Assembly: GCA_024277705.1 (NCBI GenBank) | Contig: JAJRUQ010000174.1 | Location: 1-53,014, forward strand | Source of the DNA: Gammaproteobacteria bacterium | GTDB taxonomy: Bacteria > Pseudomonadota > Gammaproteobacteria > SZUA-229 | Direction of reading: 5' to 3' | DNA length: 53,014 bases | Part shown: piece after piece, positions 1 through 9,190 of the stretch | Position numbering within the stretch: position 1 is the stretch's first letter | Layout: the number at the start of each line of letters is the position of its first letter | Notes under the pieces: model-generated | The model's database searches: none | Told to the model about the DNA's origin: nothing | The model's input: only the letters and a program-made list of their open reading frames with translations | Position numbers and translations under genes: made by a program

Positions 1-1
1 A

Positions 2-238
2 CAGATTGATCGCCTCGCCTGTTACCCCTGGGTTGACCGCGGCATCTGTGGTGCCTGCGTTGCGGTCTGCCCTCTGGGAGAGAAAGCCATCAGTTTTAAA
101 ATGTGGAACCAGTACCGCCCCATCGTTCACGATGCCTGTGTCGGTTGCGGTTTATGTGTAGAAATTTGCCCTCATCCGAGTTTACCGATTAAAATCGTTG
201 ATCGCTCCAAAGGCACTTTGACGAGTCATTCAATATGA
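2..238 (+). CDS. NapG/MauM-like ferredoxin, C-terminal part (5' end outside window)
   Basis: An open frame runs from the window edge to a TGA at 236-238 and gives 78 residues. It holds two 4Fe-4S signatures, CGACVAVCPLGEKAI and CVGCGLCVEICPHPS, in the arrangement typical of the C-terminal half of NapG/MauM periplasmic or membrane-attached ferredoxins, which pass electrons from the quinol pool toward periplasmic reductases. The N-terminus and any Tat signal are missing. Downstream come a NapH-like polyferredoxin and a NapF-like ferredoxin, so this is probably the end of a nap- or nos-type electron-supply operon. The gene is absent from the ORF track because it has no start in the window. Which reductase it serves cannot be decided here. 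Confidence 0.8.
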   Translation, partial: QIDRLACYPWVDRGICGACVAVCPLGEKAISFKMWNQYRPIVHDACVGCGLCVEICPHPSLPIKIVDRSKGTLTSHSI

Positions 239-355
239 AGTACCCGGATAAATTATTACTACAGAAAAAATGTTTCACCACAAACAACGCAAATCATTTA
301 GAAATAAAAACTTTATCTTTATGTTTTTCCATATTCTGCTTACCGGTGAACAACA

Positions 356-955
356 ATGATGAATAAATACTTCCTTTTCTTATTCATTCTTTTTACCTTA
401 CCCGTGCACGCACACCATGTACTGGGGCGTCCGGCCTATAGCTTGAATGAAGATTCAAACACACCACCAAGCATGCAGGTAGAAACTCAAATCGGTAACT
501 ATTTTGTAACCTACATGATTTTCCCCGCTTTTCCCAAGGCCGGTGAACGTGGCCGGGTCAACCTGTATGCCACCCGTATTGATAACGGTGAAGCATATAA
601 CGGTGAAGTCACTTTTAGCGTGAGAGACGATGTTTATTTTGGTGGTGCTGAAGCTGAAGTGCTCGGCACCCAACCACCTGACGACAGTGTTTTCCGCCAG
701 GGCTTTGAATTCAGCAATAACGGTGACTATATTATTACCGCCAGCTTCACCGCCAATAATGAACCGTACAATATCGACTTCCCGCTAAGAATCGGGCCAC
801 CCGCGGCCATTGGCCCTATCGGTATTGCGGTCGCTGCCATCGTTGTTATTCTGGTCGGTGTTAATCTGGTGCAACGCAAACGTTTACTTCGATCAAAAAT
901 TCTCAATGCGCACGAAGAAACGCAAACAAACAACGTATCAAATAAATCATCATGA
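356..955 (+). CDS. Secreted or membrane-anchored FixH/YtkA-like protein
   Basis: This 199-residue protein has an N-terminal signal peptide ending near VHAHHV, a central beta-rich periplasmic region and one C-terminal membrane helix near residues 145-172 followed by a basic cytoplasmic tail. The layout resembles FixH/YtkA-like domain proteins seen in respiratory gene clusters; the family call is from overall layout, not from a catalytic motif. It sits between the NapG-like and NapH-like ferredoxins, and its stop overlaps the next start by 4 bases (ATGA), which indicates translational coupling. It may help assemble or anchor the ferredoxin electron-transfer complex, but its function is unknown. 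Two adjacent ATG codons (356 and 359) are possible starts. Confidence 0.7.
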   Translation: MMNKYFLFLFILFTLPVHAHHVLGRPAYSLNEDSNTPPSMQVETQIGNYFVTYMIFPAFPKAGERGRVNLYATRIDNGEAYNGEVTFSVRDDVYFGGAEAEVLGTQPPDDSVFRQGFEFSNNGDYIITASFTANNEPYNIDFPLRIGPPAAIGPIGIAVAAIVVILVGVNLVQRKRLLRSKILNAHEETQTNNVSNKSS

Positions 956-2499
956 CCATGACTCACCCCGGACTGCCCGACTACTGGGGTGTGTTTATCA
1001 TCGGTTTCATGCTGCTCAGCAGTCTCTGGCTTATCGCCAGGCCATCGCCGAAACATATCCACAGCTCGGTATTAAGTCTGGTGAATATTCCGTTCATTGG
1101 TAGCGGTATTCGTCGACTGGTTAGCAGCCGCTGGGTACTGCTTTCACTAAAAATTTTCATGGTGGCTTTATTTCTGCTAATTATTATTGCCGGTTTATTT
1201 GGCACACCGATTGCGGAACGTAATATTGCCACCTTACTGACCTGGAATCTGTGGTGGTCAGGACTGGTATTCTCGGTTTTCTTTTTAGGTTCCGCCTGGT
1301 GTGCAGTTTGTCCCTGGGATGCTATTGCACAATGGCTGGTACGACGTAAATTATGGTTTCGAGCAGAACCCAATAACAGCCTGAATATAAAAGTACCCAG
1401 ACAACTGGCCAATGTATGGCCGGCACTTTTCATGTTTATTGCACTCACCTGGCTGGAACTGGGTGTTGGTATTACCACCAGCCCTTATGCAACCGCTGCA
1501 GTGTCATTATTAATGGTGGTACTGGCTACCGCCTCACTGGCCATTTTTCAGCGCAAAGCCTTCTGCCGTTATTTTTGCCCGGTCGGCCGTACCGTAGGGT
1601 TTTACTCACAGCTGGCACCAATAGAATTACGTCCGATAGACAACGATACCTGCTCCCGCTGTAAAACGCTGGACTGTTATCATGGCAATACAGACATCGA
1701 ACCCTGCCCCACCTGGCTGGTGATGGGACGGTTAACACAAAACAGTTATTGCACCTCCTGCGGTAACTGTACACAAAGCTGCCCGCATCAGAATATCGCC
1801 TGGCGATTTCGTCCTCCCAGTGCCGAAGCCTTACACAGTGGACGGCCACACTGGGATGAATCCTGGTTTATGATCGGCCTGCTGGCACTAACCGGTTTTC
1901 ACGGATTAACCATGATGCCGTTCTGGGAAAGCTGGATGAGTCAGCTGGCACAGTTTATCGGCGACTCCGGCCGATTATTACCCAGCTTTACTATTGGATT
2001 GATAGCCTGCCTGATTACGATCGCTGTTATTTACTCATTTTTCATTGAAATTACCCGTAGAATCAGCAAAACTGATATGGAATACAAACGTCTGTTTGCA
2101 AGCTTTGCCTTTGTATCACTACCGCTGGCGTTTGCCTATCACATGGCACATAATCTTAATCACCTGATCAGAGAAAGCGTGGGCATGGCAGCAGTATTCA
2201 GCAACCCCTTAGGCATCGATACAGTACCATTAAGCATGATGGAAAAACATGAACGCCACATGACCATGTGGATGTCACAGGATGTACTGTTTGCTATTCA
2301 GACCGGTTTAATGATTTTCGGTTTCTGGATAGCGATACAGGTAATTCGCTACCGTGGACGAAATCTTATTGATGCCGGCTCCGTTAATGGTAAACCAGGC
2401 GCCGGCGTAGTGAAGTTACTGCCCATGCTGGTTTTTGCAGTTGCCATGACCGGCTTTCATTTATGGTTATTAATGCAACCCATGATAATGAGGATGTAA
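952..2499 (+). CDS. NapH-like membrane polyferredoxin (4Fe-4S)
   Basis: This 515-residue protein has many membrane segments and two copies of the CxxxCP motif characteristic of NapH/NosR/CcoG proteins (WCAVCPWD near residue 120 and CRYFCPVG near 205). They are followed by a two-cluster ferredoxin region with CSRCKTLDC and CTSCGNCTQSCP. A further set of C-terminal helices with several His residues (YHMAHNLNHL, EKHERHM) makes it longer than plain NapH (about 280 residues). It is expected to oxidise quinol and pass electrons to a periplasmic partner through the NapG-like protein upstream. Its start overlaps the preceding stop; an alternative ATG lies 6 bases downstream. The exact reductase partner (nitrate or nitrous oxide) is not visible. 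Confidence 0.8.
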   Translation: MTMTHPGLPDYWGVFIIGFMLLSSLWLIARPSPKHIHSSVLSLVNIPFIGSGIRRLVSSRWVLLSLKIFMVALFLLIIIAGLFGTPIAERNIATLLTWNLWWSGLVFSVFFLGSAWCAVCPWDAIAQWLVRRKLWFRAEPNNSLNIKVPRQLANVWPALFMFIALTWLELGVGITTSPYATAAVSLLMVVLATASLAIFQRKAFCRYFCPVGRTVGFYSQLAPIELRPIDNDTCSRCKTLDCYHGNTDIEPCPTWLVMGRLTQNSYCTSCGNCTQSCPHQNIAWRFRPPSAEALHSGRPHWDESWFMIGLLALTGFHGLTMMPFWESWMSQLAQFIGDSGRLLPSFTIGLIACLITIAVIYSFFIEITRRISKTDMEYKRLFASFAFVSLPLAFAYHMAHNLNHLIRESVGMAAVFSNPLGIDTVPLSMMEKHERHMTMWMSQDVLFAIQTGLMIFGFWIAIQVIRYRGRNLIDAGSVNGKPGAGVVKLLPMLVFAVAMTGFHLWLLMQPMIMRM

Positions 2500-2514
2500 T
2501 GATAGAGTTATAAA

Positions 2515-2572
2515 TTGTAAGTTACAGGTTTTAACTAAAAGCATGTAACTTACAACTTACAACTTACAACTT
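2515..2572. repeat. 12-bp perfect inverted repeat followed by CTTACAA heptamer repeats
   Basis: The gap between the NapH-like and NapF-like genes holds TTGTAAGTTACA (2515-2526) and its exact reverse complement TGTAACTTACAA (2544-2555) around a 17-base loop. The second arm runs into a tandem CTTACAA repeat of about three units ending just before the next start codon. It could fold in the mRNA and affect translation of the NapF-like gene. There is no T-tract, so it is not a classic terminator. Confidence 0.8.
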
Positions 2573-2579
2573 GAAACCC

Positions 2580-3170
2580 ATGGACCGTAGAAATTTTTTC
2601 AGATCAGCAGTAAACAAAGGCGGTGATGCCGTGGGCAAGGCTGTGGTTAAAAGTGTTGATGCCAGTGTTAACAAACAGGCATCACACTGGATACGACCGC
2701 CGTTTGCTATCAATGAACTTGAATTTTTGCTGGCATGTACCCGCTGCAGTGACTGCATCGATGCCTGCCCTCATAATGTAATATTCGGCTTATCAGCAAG
2801 GCTGGGAATGAAGTTTGCCGGCACACCGGCTCTCGATTTACTTAATAAAGGCTGTCACTTATGTGAAGACTGGCCCTGTGTATCCGCCTGTGAGGCCAAT
2901 GCACTGCTGTTACCAGTACAAACTGACGAGGAAGACAGGCAAATCAGTCCGCCTCTTCCAACACTGGCAAAAGCTGTTATCGATGAAAAAAACTGTTTAC
3001 CGTTCAGTGGACCGGAGTGCGGTGCCTGCATCAGCAGCTGCCCGGTCGAAGGTGCACTGAAACTCGATATGGCCAAACCCGTAATAAATCAGGGTTTATG
3101 CACGGGTTGTGGTTTATGTCGTGAAAATTGCATAACGGAACCAAAGTCTATCAACATTGCCTCATTATAA
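2580..3170 (+). CDS. napF: NapF-like ferredoxin-type protein
   Basis: This is a 196-residue protein starting MDRRNFFRSAV, with an RRxFF Tat-like N-terminus usual in NapF. It carries three or four ferredoxin-type Cys clusters: CTRCSDCIDACP, CHLCEDWPCVSAC, CGACISSCP and CTGCGLCRENC. NapF is a cytoplasmic iron-sulfur protein linked to maturation of periplasmic nitrate reductase; related copies also occur beside nos genes. The ORF track begins at a TTG (2571) inside a repeat, and the ATG at 2580 gives the better match to the family. It is about 80 bases downstream of the NapH-like gene and probably in the same transcript. The napF symbol is by resemblance only. Confidence 0.75.
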   Translation: MDRRNFFRSAVNKGGDAVGKAVVKSVDASVNKQASHWIRPPFAINELEFLLACTRCSDCIDACPHNVIFGLSARLGMKFAGTPALDLLNKGCHLCEDWPCVSACEANALLLPVQTDEEDRQISPPLPTLAKAVIDEKNCLPFSGPECGACISSCPVEGALKLDMAKPVINQGLCTGCGLCRENCITEPKSINIASL

Positions 3171-3194
3171 ACGTCCATATCAAGGTATAACGAT

Positions 3195-3208
3195 TTGATA
3201 TAAATCAT
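3195..3208 (+). promoter_or_regulatory. FNR/Dnr-type box upstream of moaA
   Basis: TTGATATAAATCAT matches the TTGAT-N4-ATCAA palindrome bound by FNR/Dnr regulators in 9 of 10 conserved positions. It lies 36 bases before the moaA ATG. Activation at the usual -41.5 spacing would place transcription start almost at the start codon, so the exact geometry is uncertain. Confidence 0.65.
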
Positions 3209-3243
3209 GTACTATTCACAAAATATCTATAATATTGCAGACA

Positions 3244-4248
3244 ATGAAATCATACCCACACAGTAAACAAAGTTCTCTGATTGATGCCTTTGGTCGAAAG
3301 ATCGAGTATGTACGCCTGTCACTAACCGACAAATGTAATCTGCGATGCTTCTACTGCATGCCAAAGAATTTCAAAGATTTCGAACAACCGGAACACTGGC
3401 TGACATTTGCTGAGATCACACGTGTGATCAGAGCCTTCACCGAACTGGGAGTAGCCCGAGTACGCCTGACCGGCGGTGAGCCACTGGTACGAAAAGATAT
3501 CACCACGCTGTCATCACAACTTACCGCACTGCCCGGTTTAAATGATTTATCTCTCAGCACCAATGCTACACTGCTGAAAAAATATGCTTCCGGCCTGCAG
3601 CATGCCGGCATTTCAAGAATTAATGTCAGCCTCGATACCTTAAAACCGGAACGCTTTAAACAAATTACCGGCGGTGATTTACAACCGGTTCTCGATGGCC
3701 TGATGGCTGCTAAAAAAGCCGGATTCAACCCTATAAAAATTAACATGGTTGCCATGAAGGGTATTAATGAAGATGAATTTGAAGACATGGTTGAATTTTG
3801 TCTGCAACAGGATTTCACCCTGCGGTTTATCGAAACCATGCCGATGGGCGCTACCGGTGATGATGCAAACGAGCATTATCTCGATTTACAAATCGTTAAA
3901 AAACAACTGGCAGAACGTTTTGATCTCATTCCAGGCGTCATGCCCGGCGGTGGTCCGGCCCGTTATGTGCAAATAAAAAACACCCGTTTACGCATCGGTT
4001 TTATCACCCCGATTTCTCAACATTTCTGTGAAACCTGTAACCGTGTCAGAATATCGGTTGATGGCACTCTCTACTTATGTCTGGGACAGGACGATAAAGT
4101 AGAGTTGCGACCACTGTTACGTGCCGGCATCACTGACGATGAATTAAAAAATGTAATTATCAAGGCCATTGCCTTAAAACCTGAAAAACATGAGTTTAAG
4201 GATAAACCCGAACAGGTCGTGCGGCTAATGAGCATGACGGGTGGTTAA
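3244..4248 (+). CDS. moaA: GTP 3',8-cyclase MoaA (molybdenum cofactor synthesis)
   Basis: This radical SAM enzyme converts GTP to 3',8-cyclo-GTP, the first step of molybdopterin synthesis, in the cytoplasm. The 334-residue product has the SAM cluster motif CNLRCFYC (C31, C35, C38), the LTGGEPLVR motif, a C-terminal second-cluster region CETCNRVRIS followed by CLGQ, and the conserved terminal Gly-Gly that enters the active site. The ORF track starts at a TTG (3235); the ATG at 3244 is preferred. It stands behind an FNR/Dnr box, consistent with a copy induced anaerobically to supply molybdoenzymes such as nitrate reductase. Its intact terminal GG before TAA also shows that TAA works as a normal stop here. 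Confidence 0.95.
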   Translation: MKSYPHSKQSSLIDAFGRKIEYVRLSLTDKCNLRCFYCMPKNFKDFEQPEHWLTFAEITRVIRAFTELGVARVRLTGGEPLVRKDITTLSSQLTALPGLNDLSLSTNATLLKKYASGLQHAGISRINVSLDTLKPERFKQITGGDLQPVLDGLMAAKKAGFNPIKINMVAMKGINEDEFEDMVEFCLQQDFTLRFIETMPMGATGDDANEHYLDLQIVKKQLAERFDLIPGVMPGGGPARYVQIKNTRLRIGFITPISQHFCETCNRVRISVDGTLYLCLGQDDKVELRPLLRAGITDDELKNVIIKAIALKPEKHEFKDKPEQVVRLMSMTGG

Positions 4249-4323
4249 TTTTTTCCGGTCAGGTGACTATCATTCATTATCCAGATCTACTACTCATTAG
4301 CTGGTAATAAAAAACTTAAAAAT

Positions 4324-4351
4324 AAAAATGCCGGCTGATGCCGGCATTTTT
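4324..4351. terminator. Bidirectional intrinsic terminator between moaA and pstS
   Basis: AAAAATGCCGGC and GCCGGCATTTTT form a perfect 12-bp stem with a 4-base loop, with A- and T-tracts on both sides. It lies between two convergent genes and should serve both. Confidence 0.9.
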
Positions 4352-4383
4352 ACAAATACAGAAGTCTGTTTATAACAGTCTGA

Positions 4384-5388
4384 TTATAAAGTACCTAAGT
4401 ACTTCTCAACAACCTTTGCCGGCAGTGGAATATAACCGTCTTTAATAACCACTTCCTGTCCCTGTTGTGAAAGAATTAATTTAATAAACTCTTTTTCCAG
4501 TGGTGCCAGTTCCTTATTTGGTTGCTTGTTTACATAAACATATAGAAAACGTGACAGTGGATATTTACCGGAGACTGCATTGTCCGGCGTTGCTTCAATG
4601 AACTTGCCACCGGTTTTTTTGGTTAATGGCACAGCACGTACACCAGATGTTTTATAACCGATACCGGAATAACCGATACCATTTACAGATGTCGACACAG
4701 ACTGTACTACAGAAGCAGAACCCGGCTGCTCATTGACATTATTTTTAAAATCACCTTTACACAGAGCTTTCTTTTTGAAGTAACCATAGGTGCCGGAAAC
4801 AGAGTTACGACCGTAAATCTGGATATCACGGTTTTTCCAGGCACCACTCATACCAAAACCACCCCATTTATTAATATCATCATCAATACCACATTTACGG
4901 GTTGAAGAAAAAACAGCATCAACCTCGGGAATAGACATGCCCTGTATCGGGTTATCTTTATTGACATAGACTGCCAGCGCATCAATAGCGACAGGAATAG
5001 CGGTTGGCTTGTAACCATAACGGTCTTCAAATGCCGCAATTTCTTTTGACTTCATCTTGCGGCTCATGGGTCCGAAGTTCGATGTTGCTTCAGTAAGGGC
5101 CGGTGGTGCAGTCGATGAACCCGCTGCCTGAATTTGAATATTGACATTAGGGTATGCACGTTTGAATGATTCAGCCCATAATGTCATCAGGTTTGCCAGT
5201 GTATCAGAACCAACACTGGATAAATTACCGGAGATACCACTAACCGTATTATATGAAGGGATTTCTTTATCAACAGAAACCGCATAAGAATTAGCCGCTG
5301 CCAGCAGCCCCAGCCCCATAACTGAAGTTTTTAAAACCGTTTTTAATACGGATGTTGCTGTGTGCTTTAGCATGATTTTTTGTTGCAT
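4384..5388 (-). CDS. pstS: Phosphate ABC transporter substrate-binding protein PstS
   Basis: This 334-residue periplasmic phosphate-binding protein has a signal peptide (hydrophobic [14 protein letters not shown]). Phosphate-contacting motifs typical of PstS are visible: [10 protein letters not shown] near the N-terminus, [11 protein letters not shown], and [10 protein letters not shown] in the second lobe. It delivers phosphate to PstC/PstA in the inner membrane. It is the last gene of the minus-strand pho/pst block and has its own Pho box 58-86 bases upstream, so it can be transcribed independently of phoR. A second ATG lies five codons in. Confidence 0.93.
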   Translation of the reverse strand: MQQKIMLKHTATSVLKTVLKTSVMGLGLLAAANSYAVSVDKEIPSYNTVSGISGNLSSVGSDTLANLMTLWAESFKRAYPNVNIQIQAAGSSTAPPALTEATSNFGPMSRKMKSKEIAAFEDRYGYKPTAIPVAIDALAVYVNKDNPIQGMSIPEVDAVFSSTRKCGIDDDINKWGGFGMSGAWKNRDIQIYGRNSVSGTYGYFKKKALCKGDFKNNVNEQPGSASVVQSVSTSVNGIGYSGIGYKTSGVRAVPLTKKTGGKFIEATPDNAVSGKYPLSRFLYVYVNKQPNKELAPLEKEFIKLILSQQGQEVVIKDGYIPLPAKVVEKYLGTL

Positions 5389-5445
5389 TGTTTTAACTCA
5401 AAATGAATAAGTGTGAACATTTTGTAGTAGTTTTATGAAGAGAAA

Positions 5446-5474
5446 ATGACGGAGTTATGACGATATTGTTACAG
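5446..5474 (-). promoter_or_regulatory. Pho box upstream of pstS
   Basis: On the minus strand three 7-base PhoB half-sites, CTGTAAC, TCGTCAT and CCGTCAT, follow at an exact 11-base period. This matches the PhoB tandem-repeat pattern (CTGTCAT-like units plus 4-base spacers) and supports phosphate-starvation control of pstS. Confidence 0.8.
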
Positions 5475-5520
5475 CGCAATAAAACATGATGGTGACATGA
5501 GAAAACAGTGCTTGTCTATC

Positions 5521-6810
5521 CTAATGCTCCAGTTTTGAACGAGGAAAATCACAACGAAACAGGCTGCCTTTACCATATTCACTTTGAATTGCCAGATTTG
5601 CGCTATGACGGTCTAGCACATGTTTCACAATAGCAAGGCCAAGACCCGTACCGCCGATTTCTCTGGAACGTCCTTCATCAACCCGGTAAAAGCGTTCTGT
5701 TAACCTTGGAATATGTTCATATTGAATACCCACTCCGGAATCCTGTACAGCAATTGAGATAACGGTGTCATTTTCCGAAACAAATAATTTTATGTCTCCA
5801 TCTGGTGGAGTGTAACGTATAGCATTGGTCATCAGGTTAGAAAATACCATGCGCAATTCATCATAATTTCCATATAAATACCGGGCGTCTTTATGCTTCA
5901 GATCATCAGTATCAATATCCAGCACTATGCGGTGTTCATTGTTATCCAGTGACAATGCTTCATTATAAACATCCTGCAACAAGGCATTGATCTCAACTCT
6001 GACTGAAGAATCAATGGTTGCAGATGATTCGATTTTTGCCAGTTCAATTAACTCAGAAATAATTTTATTCATTCTGACGATCTGTTCTTCAATTTTTTCA
6101 AGCGGCACTTTTATATTGTCACCGGCATTATGAGACAGAAATTCAACATAGCCGGACATTACAGTTAAGGGTGTACGTAGTTCATGTGATGCATTGGAAA
6201 TAAAATCACGGCGCATGTTCACTACCTGACTCATGGCAGTAATATCACGGGCACTCAGTAAATACTGGCCTTCGCTGTATTTTGTTATGTTTAAAATTAT
6301 TTTCTTTTTATGCAGAATAAATTTCAAGGGTTGTTTGAATTTTTTATGCTGGAGGTATTTGGTGAATTCAGGCAAACGTATCAGATTATCTATACGCTGA
6401 CCGATATCTATTCGTTTATGCAGGTCAAACATTTGACTGGCAGCAGGGTTAAACCACTCAATTTCATTATATTGATTTAAAATAATGGCCGCATACGGTA
6501 ATGCCTGAGTCGACTTCTGAAAGCGATTGAGAATATCGGTCAGTTTTCGTCTGGCTTTGCGCTGGCGTTTATAAAGATTGTACAACTGATAATACACCTC
6601 ATCCCAGACACCTATGGATTCCGGTGAGTGCTTTGAAGGCTTCGCCAGCCACTTACTCAGTTTATTGAGGTTATACAGATTCCACGCAACATAAGCCAGT
6701 AATCCGGCAAGCAAAAATCCGGTAACAGAATTAAATACAGCTCCCAGTATCAGCATAACGAACAGCCATGCAGCTAATACCACCAGCTCACGTTGTAACG
6801 GTGCGGTCAT
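5521..6810 (-). CDS. phoR: Phosphate regulon sensor histidine kinase PhoR
   Basis: This 429-residue membrane kinase phosphorylates PhoB when phosphate is scarce. Two N-terminal membrane segments (about residues 8-45) are followed by a short linker, a PAS domain (about 95-200), the dimerisation/phosphoacceptor box FISNASHELRTPLT with H209, and an ATPase domain with N, G1 (DSGVGI) and G2 (GGTGLGL) boxes. Its start overlaps the phoB stop by 4 bases (ATGA), so the pair is translationally coupled. Length and order match PhoR rather than a generic kinase. Confidence 0.95.
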   Translation of the reverse strand: MTAPLQRELVVLAAWLFVMLILGAVFNSVTGFLLAGLLAYVAWNLYNLNKLSKWLAKPSKHSPESIGVWDEVYYQLYNLYKRQRKARRKLTDILNRFQKSTQALPYAAIILNQYNEIEWFNPAASQMFDLHKRIDIGQRIDNLIRLPEFTKYLQHKKFKQPLKFILHKKKIILNITKYSEGQYLLSARDITAMSQVVNMRRDFISNASHELRTPLTVMSGYVEFLSHNAGDNIKVPLEKIEEQIVRMNKIISELIELAKIESSATIDSSVRVEINALLQDVYNEALSLDNNEHRIVLDIDTDDLKHKDARYLYGNYDELRMVFSNLMTNAIRYTPPDGDIKLFVSENDTVISIAVQDSGVGIQYEHIPRLTERFYRVDEGRSREIGGTGLGLAIVKHVLDRHSANLAIQSEYGKGSLFRCDFPRSKLEH

Positions 6811-7487
6811 GCCAGTCTCGAAAAACGATAACCACTACCATGCACGGTTTGCAGCAGGCTGTCCAGCTGATGAACCGAAAGCTGCTTTCTCAAACGACGT
6901 ATATGGACATCAACGGTTCGCTCCTCAACATAAACCTGTGCCCCCCACACCTGGTCAAGCAACTGTGAACGGGTAAATACACGATCGGTATGCGACATGA
7001 AATAATGCAATAAACGAAATTCAGTCGGTGAAAGGTTCAATGCTGTTTCTTTTATTTTTACACGATGACTGGCGGGATCAAGATATAAGTCGCCGATCTG
7101 TATCACCTGCTCATCCGGCATAACCCGCCGTAAAACAGCCTGTATTCTTGAATTAAGTTCACGTACCGAAAAGGGTTTTGTGACATAGTCATCGGCACCG
7201 ACATCCAGTCCCAATATGCGATCTTCCTCTTCTGTTTTTGCCGTCACCATAATGACCGGCAACATTGAATGATATTTTCTAATTCGATGTAACAGATCAA
7301 TACCACTGTTATCAGGCAACATCCAGTCTAGCAAAACAAGGTCAATTGCTTTGTTTTCGATAATTTCCCAGCCCTGTTTTACGGTATACGCCTGAAACAA
7401 AGTATAAGCTTCTGCCGAAAATGAATACTTGAGCATATCCTGTATACCCGGATCATCTTCAATAACCAGAATATTTGCATGTTTCAT
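6807..7487 (-). CDS. phoB: Phosphate regulon response regulator PhoB
   Basis: This is a 226-residue OmpR-family regulator. The receiver domain has the acidic pair EDD at 10-12, phosphoacceptor D54 in VLLDWMLP, and the switch residues T and K (VTAK, TKPF). The C-terminal winged helix ends with DVHIRRLRKQL and GSGYRFS. The ORF track uses a TTG; the ATG at 7487 has a GAGGG ribosome site six bases upstream and is preferred. It lies between phoU and phoR, with PhoB-type boxes before pstC and pstS as likely targets. Confidence 0.95.
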   Translation of the reverse strand: MKHANILVIEDDPGIQDMLKYSFSAEAYTLFQAYTVKQGWEIIENKAIDLVLLDWMLPDNSGIDLLHRIRKYHSMLPVIMVTAKTEEEDRILGLDVGADDYVTKPFSVRELNSRIQAVLRRVMPDEQVIQIGDLYLDPASHRVKIKETALNLSPTEFRLLHYFMSHTDRVFTRSQLLDQVWGAQVYVEERTVDVHIRRLRKQLSVHQLDSLLQTVHGSGYRFSRLA

Positions 7488-7499
7488 TATCAACCCTCA

Positions 7500-8216
7500 T
7501 TAGGAGAAAATATTTTTCTCAACTTCTTCCAGGTCAAGATGACGAATATCTTTTCCTTTCACCAGATAAATAACATATTCACCAATATTCTTGGCATGAT
7601 CTCCAATACGTTCTAATGCACGTGCTGCCCATACCACATCCAGTGCCTCGGAAATGGTTCTTGGATCCTCCATCATATAAGTAATCAGCATACGAATTAA
7701 ATCCTGATACTCTCTGTCTGTTTCTTCATCATCACGAACAACTTTAATGGCAGCATCAACATCGAGACGGGCATATGCATCGAGCACTTCATGGACCATA
7801 CGTTTTACCAGATCTCCCAAGCGGTTGATACCGGCATAGCGGGTATTGAACGTGGCATCGTTTTCGGCAAGGTTAACAGCCATCTTGGCAATTTTTTCAG
7901 CTTCATCACCAATCCGCTCAAGATCAGTAATCGTTTTAATAACAGCCACCACCATGCGTAAATCAGAAGCCGCCGGCTGTCGCCTTGCCAGTATCTGGGT
8001 GCAGGATTCATCGATGGAAACTTCAAGCGCATTAACTTTATGGTCATCACGAATTATTTTTTCTGCAGCAGTAACATCCGTATTCTGCAAGGCCTGAATA
8101 GCACCACCAATTTGCTGTTCAACCAGCCCTCCCATCTTTAACACCTTGTGACGAAGACTTTCCATTTCCTCATCAAACTGATGCGAGATATGCTGACTTG
8201 TACCATTTGTGTTCAT
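7500..8216 (-). CDS. phoU: Phosphate transport/signalling regulator PhoU
   Basis: A 238-residue all-helical protein made of two PhoU repeats, each with the acidic metal-binding E/DxxxD pattern (for example ERIGDEAEKIA and ERIGDHAKNIGEY). PhoU links the Pst transporter to PhoR and keeps PhoB off when phosphate is abundant. The start at 8216 has GAGG at good spacing; the track's ATG at 8228 would add four residues. It sits between pstB and phoB in the same orientation. Confidence 0.94.
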   Translation of the reverse strand: MNTNGTSQHISHQFDEEMESLRHKVLKMGGLVEQQIGGAIQALQNTDVTAAEKIIRDDHKVNALEVSIDESCTQILARRQPAASDLRMVVAVIKTITDLERIGDEAEKIAKMAVNLAENDATFNTRYAGINRLGDLVKRMVHEVLDAYARLDVDAAIKVVRDDEETDREYQDLIRMLITYMMEDPRTISEALDVVWAARALERIGDHAKNIGEYVIYLVKGKDIRHLDLEEVEKNIFS

Positions 8217-8325
8217 AAATAACCTCATCTCATTATTTTACTGTTGCTGCAATAACGCAATATTATATTCAATGACTATATATTTTCGGTCATAAAATAA
8301 ACAAACAAAATTTTTACTGTATAAG

Positions 8326-9147
8326 CTAACCGTAACGGCCGGTAATATAATCTTCGGTCTGCTTTTTTAACGGGTTTGTAAATATCTGGTCAGTATTGCC
8401 AAACTCGATCATTTCTCCTAGATACATAAAAGCAGTTTCATCAGAAACACGAGCCGCCTGTTGCATATTATGGGTAACAATAAGAATGGTATATTGCGAT
8501 TTTAATTCGTATATCAGTTCTTCAATTTTTAAAGTAGAAATCGGGTCAAGTGCTGAAGCCGGCTCATCCAGCAATAAAACCTCAGGCTCAATTGCGATTG
8601 CGCGGGCGATGACCAGTCGCTGCTGCTGACCACCCGACATACCCAAAGCACTTTCATCAAGACGATCTTTCACTTCATCCCATAAAGCAGAACCTTTTAG
8701 TGCCCATTCAACTTTTTCTTCCAGAGTGCGACGTTTTTTAATGCCCTGCAAGCGTAAACCATAAGCCACATTTTCAAAAATGCTCATCGGAAACGGGTTG
8801 GGTTTCTGGAACACCATACCAACACGCTGGCGTAATGAAGTAACATCAACATCCGGTGCATAAACATTTTTCCCGTCCATGACGATTTCACCTTCCACCC
8901 GGACACTGTCAACCAGATCATTCATCCGGTTAAAGCAACGCAACAGAGTAGATTTACCGCAACCACTTGGACCAATAAAAGCAGTAACACGATTTTTCTT
9001 CATCTGAAAACTGATGTCTTTTAATGCCTGTGATTCACCATAAAACAAATTAAGCTTGTTTACATCAAGACAAATTTCATTGCTCTCAGTGCTATCATTC
9101 GCACTGAACAATGACTCATCAATTTTTGTTTCTACAGATTCATTCAT
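8326..9147 (-). CDS. pstB: Phosphate ABC transporter ATP-binding protein PstB
   Basis: This ATPase subunit powers phosphate import. Visible motifs are Walker [10 protein letters not shown] (59-67), the Q-loop [12 protein letters not shown], the ABC signature MSGGQQQR and Walker [12 protein letters not shown], then the switch His in VTHNM. An N-terminal extension of about 25 acidic residues precedes the fold. The track start is a GTG (9159); the ATG at 9147 with upstream TGGAAC is preferred. It lies 43 bases downstream of pstA. Confidence 0.95.
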   Translation of the reverse strand: MNESVETKIDESLFSANDSTESNEICLDVNKLNLFYGESQALKDISFQMKKNRVTAFIGPSGCGKSTLLRCFNRMNDLVDSVRVEGEIVMDGKNVYAPDVDVTSLRQRVGMVFQKPNPFPMSIFENVAYGLRLQGIKKRRTLEEKVEWALKGSALWDEVKDRLDESALGMSGGQQQRLVIARAIAIEPEVLLLDEPASALDPISTLKIEELIYELKSQYTILIVTHNMQQAARVSDETAFMYLGEMIEFGNTDQIFTNPLKKQTEDYITGRYG

Positions 9148-9190
9148 AATTTGTTCCACACCATACGGTGTTATTCTTTAACCACGGATA

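Noticed and set aside
952-2499. NosR for the large polyferredoxin
   Set aside because: No N-terminal FMN-binding periplasmic domain; NapH-like with extra helices fits better.
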